NCBI GenBank assembly: GCA_027943245.1 | Contig: JANDJZ010000082.1 | Span: forward strand, 1-64,000 | Reading direction: 5' to 3' | Origin: Acanthamoeba sp. SK_2022b | Taxonomy: Eukaryota > Discosea > Longamoebia > Acanthamoebidae | DNA: 64,000 bases | Part shown: positions 1-8,688 of the stretch, piece by piece | Layout of the letters: each line of letters begins with the position of its first letter | Numbering within the stretch: position 1 is the first letter of the stretch | Translations under genes and position numbers: made by a program | Notes under the pieces: generated by a model | What the model was told of the DNA's origin: nothing | Databases searched by the model: none | What the model saw: the letters and a program-made list of their open reading frames with translations, nothing else

Positions 1-149
1 GCCGTCCCGAGTACCGCGCCGGCATTCGCCCCGGCCAGATCGTAGGCAAGCAGGCCAAGGGCCACCGTCATCAGGCCGGTGCCGACAAGCGCAATCACCT
101 GAGCGGCGAACAGGTGACGATAGGTACGGTTCTTCAGGACGGAGAGCAT
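1..149 (-). CDS. MFS transporter, N-terminal fragment (probable metal/drug exporter)
   Basis: Only the first ~49 residues are in the window; the gene runs off the left edge. They show a short cytoplasmic start (MLSVLKNRTYRHLF) followed by a hydrophobic helix (AAQVIALVGTGLMTVALGLL), as in the first membrane segment of MFS exporters. The ATG lies 9 nt after the stop of the CsoR/RcnR-type regulator upstream, so the two form one transcription unit. Regulators of that family commonly control metal efflux, and a regulator plus MFS pair resembles the nickel-resistance nreA-nreB arrangement. Substrate is inferred from context only. It belongs to the integrative element whose integrase lies at 2306-3505. 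Confidence 0.7.
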   Translation of the reverse strand, partial: MLSVLKNRTYRHLFAAQVIALVGTGLMTVALGLLAYDLAGANAGAVLGT

Positions 150-158
150 CGGCGGGCC

Positions 159-416
159 TCAGAGCAGTTTGGTCAGTGCCTTCATTTCGGTCAAAACGGA
201 GTCTTCGTCATGGGCCAGGCAATGGTCGATGTGGTCGTGGATCAGGACGCGCTTTGCGGCCGTCACCGCGCTTTCCACCGCCGCGAGCTGGCGGGCGATG
301 TCGAGACAGGATTCGCCACTTTCGATCATCCCTATGACGTGCCGAAGATGACCATCGGCGCGTTTCAGCCGCTTCACGAGATCGGGATGGGTTGAGTGCT
401 TGTGTGTCGCGTTCAT
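159..416 (-). CDS. CsoR/RcnR/FrmR-family (DUF156) transcriptional repressor
   Basis: An 85-residue all-helical protein of the usual family length. The core KRLKRADGHLRHVIGMIESG, a single Cys in SCLDIARQL and the His/Cys cluster LIHDHIDHCL match the metal- or formaldehyde-sensing DUF156 repressors. Cys and His at these places normally bind Ni, Co or Cu in CsoR/RcnR members. It is the first gene of an operon with the downstream MFS exporter and is preceded by a G-tract palindrome typical of this family's operators (427-445). Which ligand it senses cannot be told; nickel (NreA-like) is a reasonable guess from the MFS neighbour. Confidence 0.85.
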   Translation of the reverse strand: MNATHKHSTHPDLVKRLKRADGHLRHVIGMIESGESCLDIARQLAAVESAVTAAKRVLIHDHIDHCLAHDEDSVLTEMKALTKLL

Positions 417-422
417 GTGGCA

Positions 423-445
423 ATTGTATCCCCCCTGGGGGGATA
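423..445 (-). promoter_or_regulatory. G-tract operator overlapping the promoter of the CsoR/RcnR-type gene
   Basis: TATCCCCCC (427-435) and GGGGGGATA (437-445) form a perfect inverted repeat around T436. RcnR/CsoR-type repressors bind such A/T-flanked G tracts. On the minus strand the repeat runs directly into a -10 like TACAAT (428 down to 423), which ends 6 nt before the ATG at 416. The operator would therefore cover the -35/-10 spacer, and the mRNA may be almost leaderless. Confidence 0.75.
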
Positions 446-499
446 TGAAAATGTGCGCCGCCCGCGAAGGAGCGACGCACCGAAGGCCGCACGACGCAA

Positions 500-892
500 T
501 CAGCCCGCCGCCGGCGCTGTCATCGACTGCAACTGCTCGATCACGCCAGGCTCAACGAACACGCAAGCCTGCTCGTCCGCGATCGGCACGTTGAACACCT
601 GCGCGAACACCGTGCGCCGCAGATGGGCCAGCCGGCCGGTCCGGTATGCCTGCTCGGGCTTCATGCGCCCGCCAGCCTGCGACCCGCTGCGCTGCGGATC
701 GCATTCGACCAGCGCGACAAAGCCATCGTCGGCCAGCTTCTGATGCTCGGGGCACAGGCCCCAGCCGGTCGCCGTGTGGCGCTCCATGCACGCGCGCAGG
801 CGCTTGTCCAGCAGGATCGCGCCGGTGTCGAACGCCGTGCCGCAGACCAGGCAAACGTGCTGTTCGAGGGAAACGTGTGATTTGTCGTTCAT
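500..892 (-). CDS. Conserved integrative-element protein with Cys/His pairs, function unknown
   Basis: 130 residues starting at an ATG preceded by GGAG. It has a CLVCG pair near residues 14-17 and a second Cys/His group (GLCPEH) near residues 49-54, which together could form a zinc-ribbon-like site. The rest is soluble and mixed in composition. It has the feel of the small accessory proteins carried by ICEs of proteobacteria, but I cannot name a function. It lies between the metal-resistance pair and the DUF1016 gene. A longer in-frame extension to 1048 exists but has no ribosome binding site. Confidence 0.6.
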   Translation of the reverse strand: MNDKSHVSLEQHVCLVCGTAFDTGAILLDKRLRACMERHTATGWGLCPEHQKLADDGFVALVECDPQRSGSQAGGRMKPEQAYRTGRLAHLRRTVFAQVFNVPIADEQACVFVEPGVIEQLQSMTAPAAG

Positions 893-1244
893 GACGGTTC
901 TCCGGTTGCAAGGGCGGAATTGCCCGGAACCGTCGCCCTCACGGCGCAGCGCAGCAGTCAGGGGTCGCAGACGGCCGCCAGGACGCAAGCGCGCAAGGCG
1001 CGCGCAGCCCTTGCACGGCGAGAACGCCGTGATACGGTGAAGGGACACAGCAAGACCGCCCCCTCACACCACCCCACGCACGCGGGTTTTTGGCAAGCGA
1101 AGCGCGCAGGCGCGGATCAGCGAGCCGGGCCGGAGGCGTCAGTGATGGAAGCCCGACAGGGGCGAGACTCGCGCAGCGAGGCTCGATGCGCAGCACGACA
1201 GCGCGACGGCGGCACGCCGGGACGCCCGACTGCTTGAGACAGGA
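893..1244. other. Intergenic stretch of the element, no gene seen
   Basis: GC-rich DNA with overlapping open frames on both strands, none with a ribosome binding site or recognisable protein. Direction of the flanking genes suggests it holds the promoter of the gene ending at 500 and the 3' trailer of the DUF1016 gene. Confidence 0.5.
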
Positions 1245-2309
1245 CTACTCGTTGTCGGTCTTGCGCTGCTCGATCTGCAACCGCGCCCGTTGCGTTGCTT
1301 GTTGCAGCCGCTCCACCAGCACGCCCCTCGGCGGCAAGGCGGTCAGGTACTCGGCGACGTGGATGCCCGACTTGTCCAACTCCAGCAATTCGATCTGCTC
1401 GCGCTTCTTGCCGGTGCAAAGGATGATCCCCAGCGGCGAGGCTTCCTCCGGCTCCCGTTCGTGCTTGTCCAGCCAGCGAAGATAAAGCTCCATCTGTCCC
1501 TTGAAAGCTGCCTTGAACTCGCCGACCTTCAACTCCACTGCCACCAGCCGCCGCAGCTTGCGGTTGTAAAACAGCAGGTCGAGGTGGAAATCCTCGCCGT
1601 CGATCTGGATGCGCTTCTGCCGGGCCACGAAGCTGAAACCCGCGCCCAGCTCCAACAAGAACGACTCCATTTCGCGGATGATCGCCGCCTCCAAGTCGCC
1701 TTCTTGCCAAGTGTCCCGCAGCCCCAGGAAGTCGAGGATGTAGGGGTCGCGCATGACCAGGGCGGGCGACATTCGCTGCGCATCGCGCATCTTCGCCAAC
1801 TCCTGTGCGATCGTCTCGCCCGGCTTTTGAGACAGCGCCGTGCGCTCGTACAACATCGAGTCGATGCGCTCGCGCAGCGTCCGCACGCTCCAGCGTTCGG
1901 TGCTCGCCATCTGTGCGTAGTAGTCCCGCTGGAGCGGGTCTTTCAGCGGGATCAGGGCGATGAAGTGCGTCCAGCTCAATTCTCGTATCAGTGATACGAG
2001 AATCTGCTCGTCGGGGAAGGTGGCCGCGAACTGCACCATGCGGCGCAGGTTCTGCTCGGCAAAGCTGCCGCCGTACTCCTTCACCAACTGCGCCGCCAGG
2101 GTGGGCAGGACTTCCTTGCCATAAGCGCCCCGGCGCCCGTCCAAGACCTGCGTGCGGATGCGCTGGCCGATGCGCCAATAGAGCATCGTCAGCTCGCTAT
2201 TCACCGTCGAGGCGGCGCGCTTGCGCGCCGCCTCGATCAGTGCCCGAATGTCGCCCAGCAGCGCCGAAGGCGCTGTGGACGATGCTGCGGATGACCGGCG
2301 CGTGTTCAT
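1245..2309 (-). CDS. DUF1016 / PDDEXK nuclease-like protein (YhcG type)
   Basis: 354 residues. The N-terminal half has the DUF1016-N signature (LYWRIGQRI, then YGGSFAEQNLRRM and ELSWTHFIALIPLKD). The C-terminal half is a PDDEXK-like nuclease fold: a Glu (REMESFLLELG), then DGEDFHLDLLFYNRKLRRLVAV with the Asp, and a following ELK triad residue set. Such proteins accompany restriction or mobile-element modules; a role in Holliday-junction or DNA-end processing has been proposed for YhcG but is not settled. Its ATG overlaps the stop of the integrase gene by 4 nt (ATGA), so the two are translationally coupled. Confidence 0.85.
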   Translation of the reverse strand: MNTRRSSAASSTAPSALLGDIRALIEAARKRAASTVNSELTMLYWRIGQRIRTQVLDGRRGAYGKEVLPTLAAQLVKEYGGSFAEQNLRRMVQFAATFPDEQILVSLIRELSWTHFIALIPLKDPLQRDYYAQMASTERWSVRTLRERIDSMLYERTALSQKPGETIAQELAKMRDAQRMSPALVMRDPYILDFLGLRDTWQEGDLEAAIIREMESFLLELGAGFSFVARQKRIQIDGEDFHLDLLFYNRKLRRLVAVELKVGEFKAAFKGQMELYLRWLDKHEREPEEASPLGIILCTGKKREQIELLELDKSGIHVAEYLTALPPRGVLVERLQQATQRARLQIEQRKTDNE

Positions 2310-3505
2310 GCCGCCGCCTCCGCAAGCTGGCGTGCGCCCGTGATGGCCTGGCGCCGGCTGGCCACCAGTTCGGCCGCATCGCGCACCGGCTTGTCCTCGG
2401 TGTGGACGTAGTGCATGAACATCGCTACGGTCTTGTGGCCCGTCAGCTTCATGCCCACTTTGGTCGGCACGCCCGAATTGGCAATGTCGGTCGTCGAGCG
2501 ATGGCGGATGCCGTGCGTGCCGACGTGCGGGACGCCGGCGGCCTTGAGCACCCGGCACCAGCCGCCATAGTGCTCGCCAAAGGTCAGGTGCTTGGCCGGG
2601 TCGTTCGGCGATGGCAGGACGTAGGGGCAGCCCTCCCGGCGCGGCGCCGTCGAAAGCAGCCGATAGGCTTCCTCGCTCATGGGCTTGGAAATGCCGCCGA
2701 CCTTGCTGTCGGGCCACACCACGCGCCGGTTCTCGAAGTCCAGCCAGCTCCATTCGAGCGGGCAGATTTCGGAGCGCCGGGCGGCGAACTCGAATTGCAG
2801 CCGGATCGCCAGCGGGATGACGTAGTTCTCCAGCCCCTCCGCCTCCAGCTTCTCCAACTGGCGGAAGATCCGCACCATTTCCTCGTCCACGATGAGCCGG
2901 GTTTCCTTGCCCGGCGGGTACATGGGGACGTGGCGGCACGGGTTCGTGCCGTCCGGGCGGTAGCCCCACACTTCGGCCAGGTTGAACATCTTGCGCAGCA
3001 CGCCGAAGGTCTTGTTCGCCTCGGTCGGCTTGTAGGCCAGTTTCTCCATCAGCCCGGCAATGTCGGGCCGCTTCACGTCATGCACCTTCTTGCGGCCCAG
3101 CAGCGGGATGATGTTGCGGTCTATGACGCCCTGATAGCCGTCCTGCGTGCTGGGCTTGTTGCGCTTCTTGGAGTAGTCCTCCATGAACTTCTTGCACAAC
3201 TCGGCCATCGTGGGCGCCTTGCGCGCCTCGGCCTTGGCGCCGCCGGGGTCGCCGCCCCGGCGAACCTCGGCCAGCCAGTCCTGTGCCTTGACTCGTGCCT
3301 GTTCGACGGTCAGCTCCCCGTACAGCCCCAGCGAGGGCTTGCGGGGCTGGCCGGAGTTCGTGCGGTACTGGAGCATGAACACCCGGCGGCCGGTCGGGGT
3401 AATCTTGCACAGGAAGCCGGGCACCACGGTATCCCGCAGTTCAACATCCTTGGCCTGGGGTTGGGCCGACTCCACGGCGGTCTTGGTGAGCTTGATCTTT
3501 GCCAT
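2306..3505 (-). CDS. Tyrosine recombinase (integrase) of the element
   Basis: 399 residues with an N-terminal DUF4102-like domain (GFLCKITPTGRRVFMLQYR), an SAM-like core-binding region and the catalytic domain. Catalytic residues are visible: Arg in FEFAARRSEICPLEW, the HGIRH box, a late His in LTGHKT and the Tyr in FMHYVHTE. The ATG at 3505 is preceded by GAGGAG; a more upstream ATG at 3523 lacks one. It reads into the element from about 180 bp inside the junction with the disrupted RND gene, the usual place for int next to an att site. Sequence style and gene position resemble Tn4371-type ICE integrases; that assignment is inference. Confidence 0.9.
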   Translation of the reverse strand: MAKIKLTKTAVESAQPQAKDVELRDTVVPGFLCKITPTGRRVFMLQYRTNSGQPRKPSLGLYGELTVEQARVKAQDWLAEVRRGGDPGGAKAEARKAPTMAELCKKFMEDYSKKRNKPSTQDGYQGVIDRNIIPLLGRKKVHDVKRPDIAGLMEKLAYKPTEANKTFGVLRKMFNLAEVWGYRPDGTNPCRHVPMYPPGKETRLIVDEEMVRIFRQLEKLEAEGLENYVIPLAIRLQFEFAARRSEICPLEWSWLDFENRRVVWPDSKVGGISKPMSEEAYRLLSTAPRREGCPYVLPSPNDPAKHLTFGEHYGGWCRVLKAAGVPHVGTHGIRHRSTTDIANSGVPTKVGMKLTGHKTVAMFMHYVHTEDKPVRDAAELVASRRQAITGARQLAEAAA

Positions 3506-3675
3506 GATGACTCCTCGGAACAACCCGGATTCCAGGAGCCAGATAGGAGCGGCGCGAGGGAAAACCGGGTCAAGTTTCAGAAAGCACCGGCATATGATGG
3601 ACGCGCGTAAGTTATTGATAAACCTGCTGTATCTAGCTACGGCGCAGTCCAGCGAACTACCGGGCTGGAGTCATC

Positions 3676-6225
3676 GTGAAACAAAAAATGGCGATGCGCC
3701 TGTGGCTGGACAGCGATCGGCTGGCCGGCCGCGGCCTGACCGCCGCCGACGTGGCCGACGCGGTGCGGCGCAACAATTACCAGGCGGCGCCGGGCAAGGT
3801 GAAAGGGCAGTATGTGGTTGCCAACGTGCGGGTGAATACCGATCTCACCAGCGTGGAGGAGTTCCGTAATCTGGTGGTGCGCAACGACGGCAACGGCCTG
3901 GTGCGCCTGAAAGACGTCGGCACCGTGGAGCTGGGCGCCGCAGCCACGGAAACCAGCGCGCTGATGGATGGCGAACCGGCGGTGTTTCTCGGCGTCTTCC
4001 CTACGCCGACCGGCAACCCGCTGGTGATCGTCGACGGCATTCGTCACCTGATGCCGGCAATTGACAAGATGCAGCCGCCGGGCGTGAAGATGGCGCTGGC
4101 GTTCGAAACCGCACGCTTTATCCAGGCCTCGATCGATGAAGTGGTGCATACCCTGCTCGAAGCGCTGGCGATCGTGGTGGCGGTGATCTACCTGTGTCTG
4201 GGGTCGCTGCGCACCGTGCTGATCCCGGTGGTGACCATTCCGCTGTCGATCCTTGGCGCCGCCGGGCTGATGCTGGCCTTCGGCTTCAGCGTCAATTTGC
4301 TGACGCTGCTGGCGATGGTTTTGGCGATCGGTCTGGTGGTGGACGACGCCATCGTGGTGGTGGAGAACGTGCATCGCCATATTGAAGAGGGGAAAACGCC
4401 GCTGGCGGCGGCGATGATCGGCGCGCGCGAAGTGGCGGGGCCGGTGATCGCCATGACCCTGACGCTGGCGGCGGTCTACGCGCCGATCGGCCTGATGGGC
4501 GGGCTGACCGGCGCGCTGTTTCGCGAGTTCGCGCTGACGCTAGCCGGCGCGGTGGTGGTATCCGGCGTAGTCGCGCTGACGCTGTCGCCGGTAATGAGTT
4601 CTCTTCTACTGCCGGCCAAACAGAGCGAAGGGCGCGTGGCGCGCGCCGCCGAGTGGTTCTTCGGCGGCCTGACGCGGCGCTATGCGCGCGCGCTGGATTT
4701 CTCGCTGCACCACCGTTGGGTGACCGGCGTGCTGGCGCTGCTGGTGATGATCAGCCTGCCGCTGCTGTACCTGATGCCGCAGCGCGAGCTGGCGCCGACC
4801 GAGGATCAGGCCATCGTACTGACCGCCATCAAGGCGCCACAGCACGCCAACCTGAACTATGTCGAGCGTTTTGCGTACAAGCTGGACGAGGTTTACAACC
4901 GCATGCCGGAAACCGAAAGCCGCTGGATCATCAACGGCAGCGACGGCACCGCGTCCGGCATCGGCGGCATCAACCTGACGCTGTGGCAGGCGCGCCAGCG
5001 CTCGGCGTCGGCGGTGCAGGCCGATCTGCAACGGGCGGTGAACGACGTCGAAGGCACCAGCATTTTCGCCTTCCAACTGCCCGCGCTGCCGGGCTCCACC
5101 GGCGGGCTGCCGGTGCAGATGGTGCTGCGTACGCCGCAGGACTACCCGCAGCTGTACCGCACCCTGGAAGAGGTGAAGCAGAACGCCAGAAACAGCGGCC
5201 TGTTTATGGTGGTGGACAGCGATCTGGACTACAACAACCCGCTGGCGGAGGTGCATATCGACCGTGCCAAGGCCAACAGCCTCGGGATCCGCATGAGCGA
5301 CATCGGCGAATCGCTGGCGGTGCTGGTGGGGGAAAACTACCTCAACCGCTTCGGCATGGACGGGCGCGCCTATGATGTGATCCCGCAGAGCCTGCGCGAA
5401 CAGCGGCTGACGCCGCAGGCGCTGGCGCGGCAGTTCGTTCGCACGCAGGACAATACGCTGGTGCCGCTCTCCACCGTGGTGTCGGTGGCCGTTAAGGTCG
5501 AGCCGAACAAGCTGACCCAGTTTAACCAGCAGAACGCCGCCACCCTGCAGGCCATCCCCGCGCCTGGCGTTTCGATGGGCGAAGCGGTGGCCTTCCTCGA
5601 ACGGCAGGCCAATGCGCTGCCGGCCGAATTTAGCCACGACTGGCAGGGGGATTCGCGCCAATATACCCAGGAAGGCAGCGCGCTGGCGTTCGCGTTCCTG
5701 GCGGCGTTGGTGATCATCTACCTGGTGCTGGCGGCGCAGTATGAGAGCCTGAAGGATCCGCTGATCATCCTCATCACCGTGCCGCTGTCGATCTGCGGCG
5801 CCTTATTGCCGCTGGCGCTGGGTTACGCCACGATGAATATTTATACCCAGGTCGGGCTGGTGACCCTGATCGGGCTGATTAGCAAGCACGGTATTCTGAT
5901 GGTGGAGTTCGCCAACGAACTGCAGATGCATCAGGGGTTGACGCGGCGCGCCGCGATTTTGCAGGCGGCGCAAATTCGCCTGCGGCCGGTGCTGATGACC
6001 ACCGGGGCGATGGTGTTCGGCTTGATCCCGCTGCTCTTCGCCAGCGGCGCAGGGGCTGCCAGCCGCTTCGGTCTGGGATTGGTGATCGTGTCCGGCATGC
6101 TGGTGGGCACGCTGTTCACCCTGTTTGTACTGCCGACGGTGTATACGCTGCTGGCGCGCGATCACGCGGTAGCGTCGCCCCGGCAGCGTGAGTTGGCCGC
6201 CGCGCAAAAGGCGCTGACGGAATAA
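3676..6225 (+). pseudogene. RND efflux pump permease, 5'-truncated by the integrative element
   Basis: 849 codons homologous to AcrB/MexF-type permeases from about residue 177 onward (MAMRLWLDSDRLAGRGLTAADV). All later parts are present: periplasmic subdomains, the TM4 proton-relay helix with adjacent Asp residues (AIGLVVDDAIVVVENV), the Lys-bearing TM10 region (LIGLISKHGILMVEFANE) and the C-terminal helices. About 175 N-terminal residues, including TM1 and half of the PN1 domain, are missing. The open frame now begins at a GTG (3676) in element DNA with no convincing ribosome binding site. The product could not insert correctly, so it is very likely inactive. The missing 5' part should lie beyond the other end of the element. 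Confidence 0.88.
3681..3688. other. Candidate attachment-site core at the element-chromosome junction
   Basis: Homology to the RND permease starts at about 3684, immediately inside an A-run. The minus-strand octamer here is TTTTTTGT, which fits the TTTTTYRT core I recall for Tn4371-family elements. Upstream of it the RND frame runs through unrelated codons into a TAG at 3634-3636. The matching copy at the other end of the element is outside the window, so the exact core is unproven. Confidence 0.45.
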
Positions 6226-6249
6226 ACCGCCGGCGCCCGGATGGAAAAT

Positions 6250-6274
6250 AAACCCGCCGAGGCGGGTTTTTTCG
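6250..6274. terminator. Bidirectional terminator between RND remnant and nuclease gene
   Basis: AAACCCGC and GCGGGTTT form a stem with a 4-nt loop, with a T-run on the plus side and A-run on the left giving T on the minus strand. It separates two convergent genes. Confidence 0.85.
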
Positions 6275-7075
6275 TCAGTTTTTGCAGCCCATCAGCTCCG
6301 GCAGGACGCCGGGCTTGCTCTTCAGCGAGGCCTGCACGTCGTCCGGCAGACCGGCCCAGATGATCAGGCCGGTACGCTTCTCGATCTCGTCCACCGTCAC
6401 GCGGAATTGGCAGAAATCGGCGCCCTTCGGCGTGTTCTGATCGAACAGGAAGGCGGCATAGTGGTTCACCGCCGGGCTGTTGTTGATGAAAATCACCTTC
6501 CAGTAGGCGCTGGGGATGGTGTGCGCTTTCTGGGTGCCCGGCAGTTTGCCCATATCGCGTTCATACAGTGGCCCGGTCACGGTATAGACCGAGGAGATAT
6601 CGGCGCGATCGATCAGCTTGCGTTCCTGATCTTCCAGCCGCGCCCAGGCACCCTGGTTAAGATCGGACTTTTGCGGCGTGATGTTGGACAGGTAGTTCAG
6701 CGATTCCCAGTCGGAAACGCCCGCCAGCGAGGCCAACGGCGCCTGATGGCCGCGATCGACCTTCAACGCCGCATTGGCGCCGGTGTAATCGGCGGGCGCC
6801 AGGGTATCCGCCGGATTGAGCGCCGGGTCGGTTTTCCAGTTGCGCGTCTTGCCGCTGGCCGGCGTGTCTTTGGTGATGTGATAGGCCACCCAGTTGGCGA
6901 ACTTGGTGGTGCTGTTGTTGTTCAACGTATAAGCATGACGCACGATCGACACGTTGCTGCTGCCGCCGGTCGGGCAGCCGACCGCGCAGTTGTCGATGGA
7001 TTCGAGCGTGTCGGCCGACGCCTGTACGGCGAACAGCAGGGCGGCCAGGGCCAACATCTTGTTGTTAAAGCGCAT
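6275..7075 (-). CDS. nucA: Secreted Serratia endonuclease (non-specific DNA/RNA nuclease)
   Basis: 266-residue precursor of the well-known extracellular Serratia nuclease, a Mg-dependent beta-beta-alpha-metal enzyme that cuts DNA and RNA of any form. Signal peptide MRFNNKMLALAALLFAVQASA is followed by mature DTLESIDNC. The active site DRGHQAPLAS carries the general-base His; the Asn-rich metal-binding helix and the disulfide Cys pairs (CAVGC; DFCQF with MGCKN) are present. The start at 7075 has GAGG 8 nt upstream; the in-frame ATG at 7081 is only 2 nt from it. Secretion is known to be two-step through Sec and an outer-membrane route. A perfect SOS box lies upstream. Confidence 0.98.
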   Translation of the reverse strand: MRFNNKMLALAALLFAVQASADTLESIDNCAVGCPTGGSSNVSIVRHAYTLNNNSTTKFANWVAYHITKDTPASGKTRNWKTDPALNPADTLAPADYTGANAALKVDRGHQAPLASLAGVSDWESLNYLSNITPQKSDLNQGAWARLEDQERKLIDRADISSVYTVTGPLYERDMGKLPGTQKAHTIPSAYWKVIFINNSPAVNHYAAFLFDQNTPKGADFCQFRVTVDEIEKRTGLIIWAGLPDDVQASLKSKPGVLPELMGCKN

Positions 7076-7101
7076 ATTCATATCCTCAATAAGTTAAAAA
7101 A

Positions 7102-7120
7102 TACTGTATATATTTACAGT
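7102..7120 (-). promoter_or_regulatory. LexA (SOS) box of the nuclease gene
   Basis: CTGT (7104-7107), eight A/T bases, ACAG (7116-7119): a perfect CTGT-N8-ACAG box with the preferred flanking TA and T. It is 29 nt upstream of the nuclease ATG. This agrees with the known SOS/recA-dependent expression of the Serratia nuclease. Confidence 0.9.
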
Positions 7121-7156
7121 GAATTAAACTTATCGCAGTGAAACGAATACAACAAT

Positions 7157-7174
7157 GCAACATATTCATGTTGC
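7157..7174. promoter_or_regulatory. Second palindrome upstream of the nuclease gene
   Basis: GCAACAT (7157-7163) and ATGTTGC (7168-7174) form a perfect inverted repeat with a 4-nt spacer, about 82 nt upstream of the ATG. The position suits an activator site. The phage-Ogr-like activator NucC is known to be needed for expression, but the repeat does not fit a TGT-N12-ACA site, so the binder is unknown. Confidence 0.5.
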
Positions 7175-7227
7175 GAATGTGTCAGCATTGGCAGAGCGGA
7201 ACGGCGCCCTACACGCCGCTTGGCCGG

Positions 7228-8688
7228 TCAAAAACGCCAAAATGCGCGTGAACAAAGGATCAGCATCGGATAGATCTCGAGGCGGCCGAGCAGCATGGCG
7301 GCGCACATCAGCCACTTCGCCGCATCGTTCAGCGTGCCGAAACCGGCGGCGGTTTCTCCGTACCCCAGCCCCATATTGTTGATGCAGGCGGCGACGGTGG
7401 CGAAGGCGGTGACCAGATCATAGCCCATCAGATTCAGCAGCCAGATAAACAAGCAGGTGAACAGCACATAGAGAAAGAAGAAGCTCCAGACGGAGCGCAG
7501 CGTTCGATCCTGGATCGGTGCATTGCCGACCTTGATGGTATACATGGCGTTGGGATGCACCAGCTGGTTGATCTCGAGCCGGCTTTGCTTGTACATGATC
7601 AGAAAACGCAGTGCTTTAATGCCGCCGCAGGTGGAGCCGACGCAGCCGCCGAAGAAACTCGCCGCCAGCAGCAGCATGATGGTATGGGACGGGATCCGGG
7701 TGTAATCGGCAATCGCCAGGCCGTTGTCGGTCATCATCGAGCTGGTGAGGAAAAAGCCGTGCACGAAGGCGTCTTTGGCGCCGTACATGCCTGAACGGTA
7801 TAGCTCGATACACACGATCGCCACGACGATGGCCAGAATCAACAGGAAAAAGCGCAGCTCGGGGCTGCGGTACAGCGGTTTCAGGCTGCGGCGGCCGACG
7901 GCCACGAAATAGAGCGTGAAGTTCACCGCCGCCAGAATAGAGAAAATGCCGCCGACCATTTCCACTGCCGAACTGTCGTAGTACCCCAGGCTTTCGTTGC
8001 GGGTGGAAAATCCGCCGAGCGAAACGGTGGAAATGCCGTGGCATAACGCATCGAACCACGGCATGCCCGCCAGACGAAAGGCGACGGTACAGGCCAACCC
8101 CAGCCCAAGGTAGATCAACCACAGGTTTTTCGAGGTATCGGCCAGGCGTGGCGTCAGGCGTTCCTCCTTGAACGGGCCGGGCATTTCCGACTGGTAAAGT
8201 TTGGCGCCGCCGATGCCCAGCAGCGGCAGCACGGCCACCGCCAACACGATAACCCCGAGGCCGCCGATAAAATTGAGCTGGGAACGGTAGTAGAGGACCG
8301 ATTTGGGCACGTTCGAGACGTCATTCAGCACCGAGGCGCCGGTGGTGGTGATGCCGGAGACTCCCTCAAACATCGCGTCGACCAGCCGGACGTTCAGCGT
8401 ATCATCCAGCCACAGCGGCAGGGCGCTGATCGCGGAAAACAGCAGCCAAAACATCACGATGATCAGAAAGCCGTCCTGAGTGCGCAACTGCACTTTCGAC
8501 TGGCGGGTGCTGAACCAGCCCAATCCGCCGAGCGTGGCGGCCACCACCAGGGTATAGAAGAATGAGAAGGCGCTTTTTTCTTTATACAACAGGCCCATCA
8601 GCAGGGGTGGGATCATCGAAAGGCTGTAAAGAAGGACCAAAAAGCTGCAAAGATGAATGACGACCAGGATTTGTTTGGTTCTGACCAT
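7228..8688 (-). CDS. TrkH/TrkG-family potassium uptake permease
   Basis: 486 residues, the usual Trk length, with the four pore loops of the family: GVSGITTTGASV, HGISTVSLGGFSTR, SMMTDNGLAI and CINNMGLGYGE. These form the K+ selectivity filter in the inner membrane, normally gated by the cytoplasmic RCK protein TrkA. The ATG at 8688 aligns best with TrkH; the longer frame starts at a TTG with no ribosome binding site. It stands alone between the nuclease gene and an unknown small gene. The third filter (TTDN) is atypical compared with canonical loops, so this may be a secondary, TrkG-like paralogue. Confidence 0.88.
   Translation of the reverse strand: MVRTKQILVVIHLCSFLVLLYSLSMIPPLLMGLLYKEKSAFSFFYTLVVAATLGGLGWFSTRQSKVQLRTQDGFLIIVMFWLLFSAISALPLWLDDTLNVRLVDAMFEGVSGITTTGASVLNDVSNVPKSVLYYRSQLNFIGGLGVIVLAVAVLPLLGIGGAKLYQSEMPGPFKEERLTPRLADTSKNLWLIYLGLGLACTVAFRLAGMPWFDALCHGISTVSLGGFSTRNESLGYYDSSAVEMVGGIFSILAAVNFTLYFVAVGRRSLKPLYRSPELRFFLLILAIVVAIVCIELYRSGMYGAKDAFVHGFFLTSSMMTDNGLAIADYTRIPSHTIMLLLAASFFGGCVGSTCGGIKALRFLIMYKQSRLEINQLVHPNAMYTIKVGNAPIQDRTLRSVWSFFFLYVLFTCLFIWLLNLMGYDLVTAFATVAACINNMGLGYGETAAGFGTLNDAAKWLMCAAMLLGRLEIYPMLILCSRAFWRF

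Noticed and set aside
3676..6225. Treating the RND frame as an intact short permease starting at GTG 3676
   Set aside because: TM1 and half a periplasmic subdomain are missing, and the first codons are element DNA; no family of such short permeases is known to me.
7076..7081. Upstream ATG of the nuclease gene
   Set aside because: Only 2 nt from the GAGG; the ATG at 7075 has proper spacing and matches the known precursor start.
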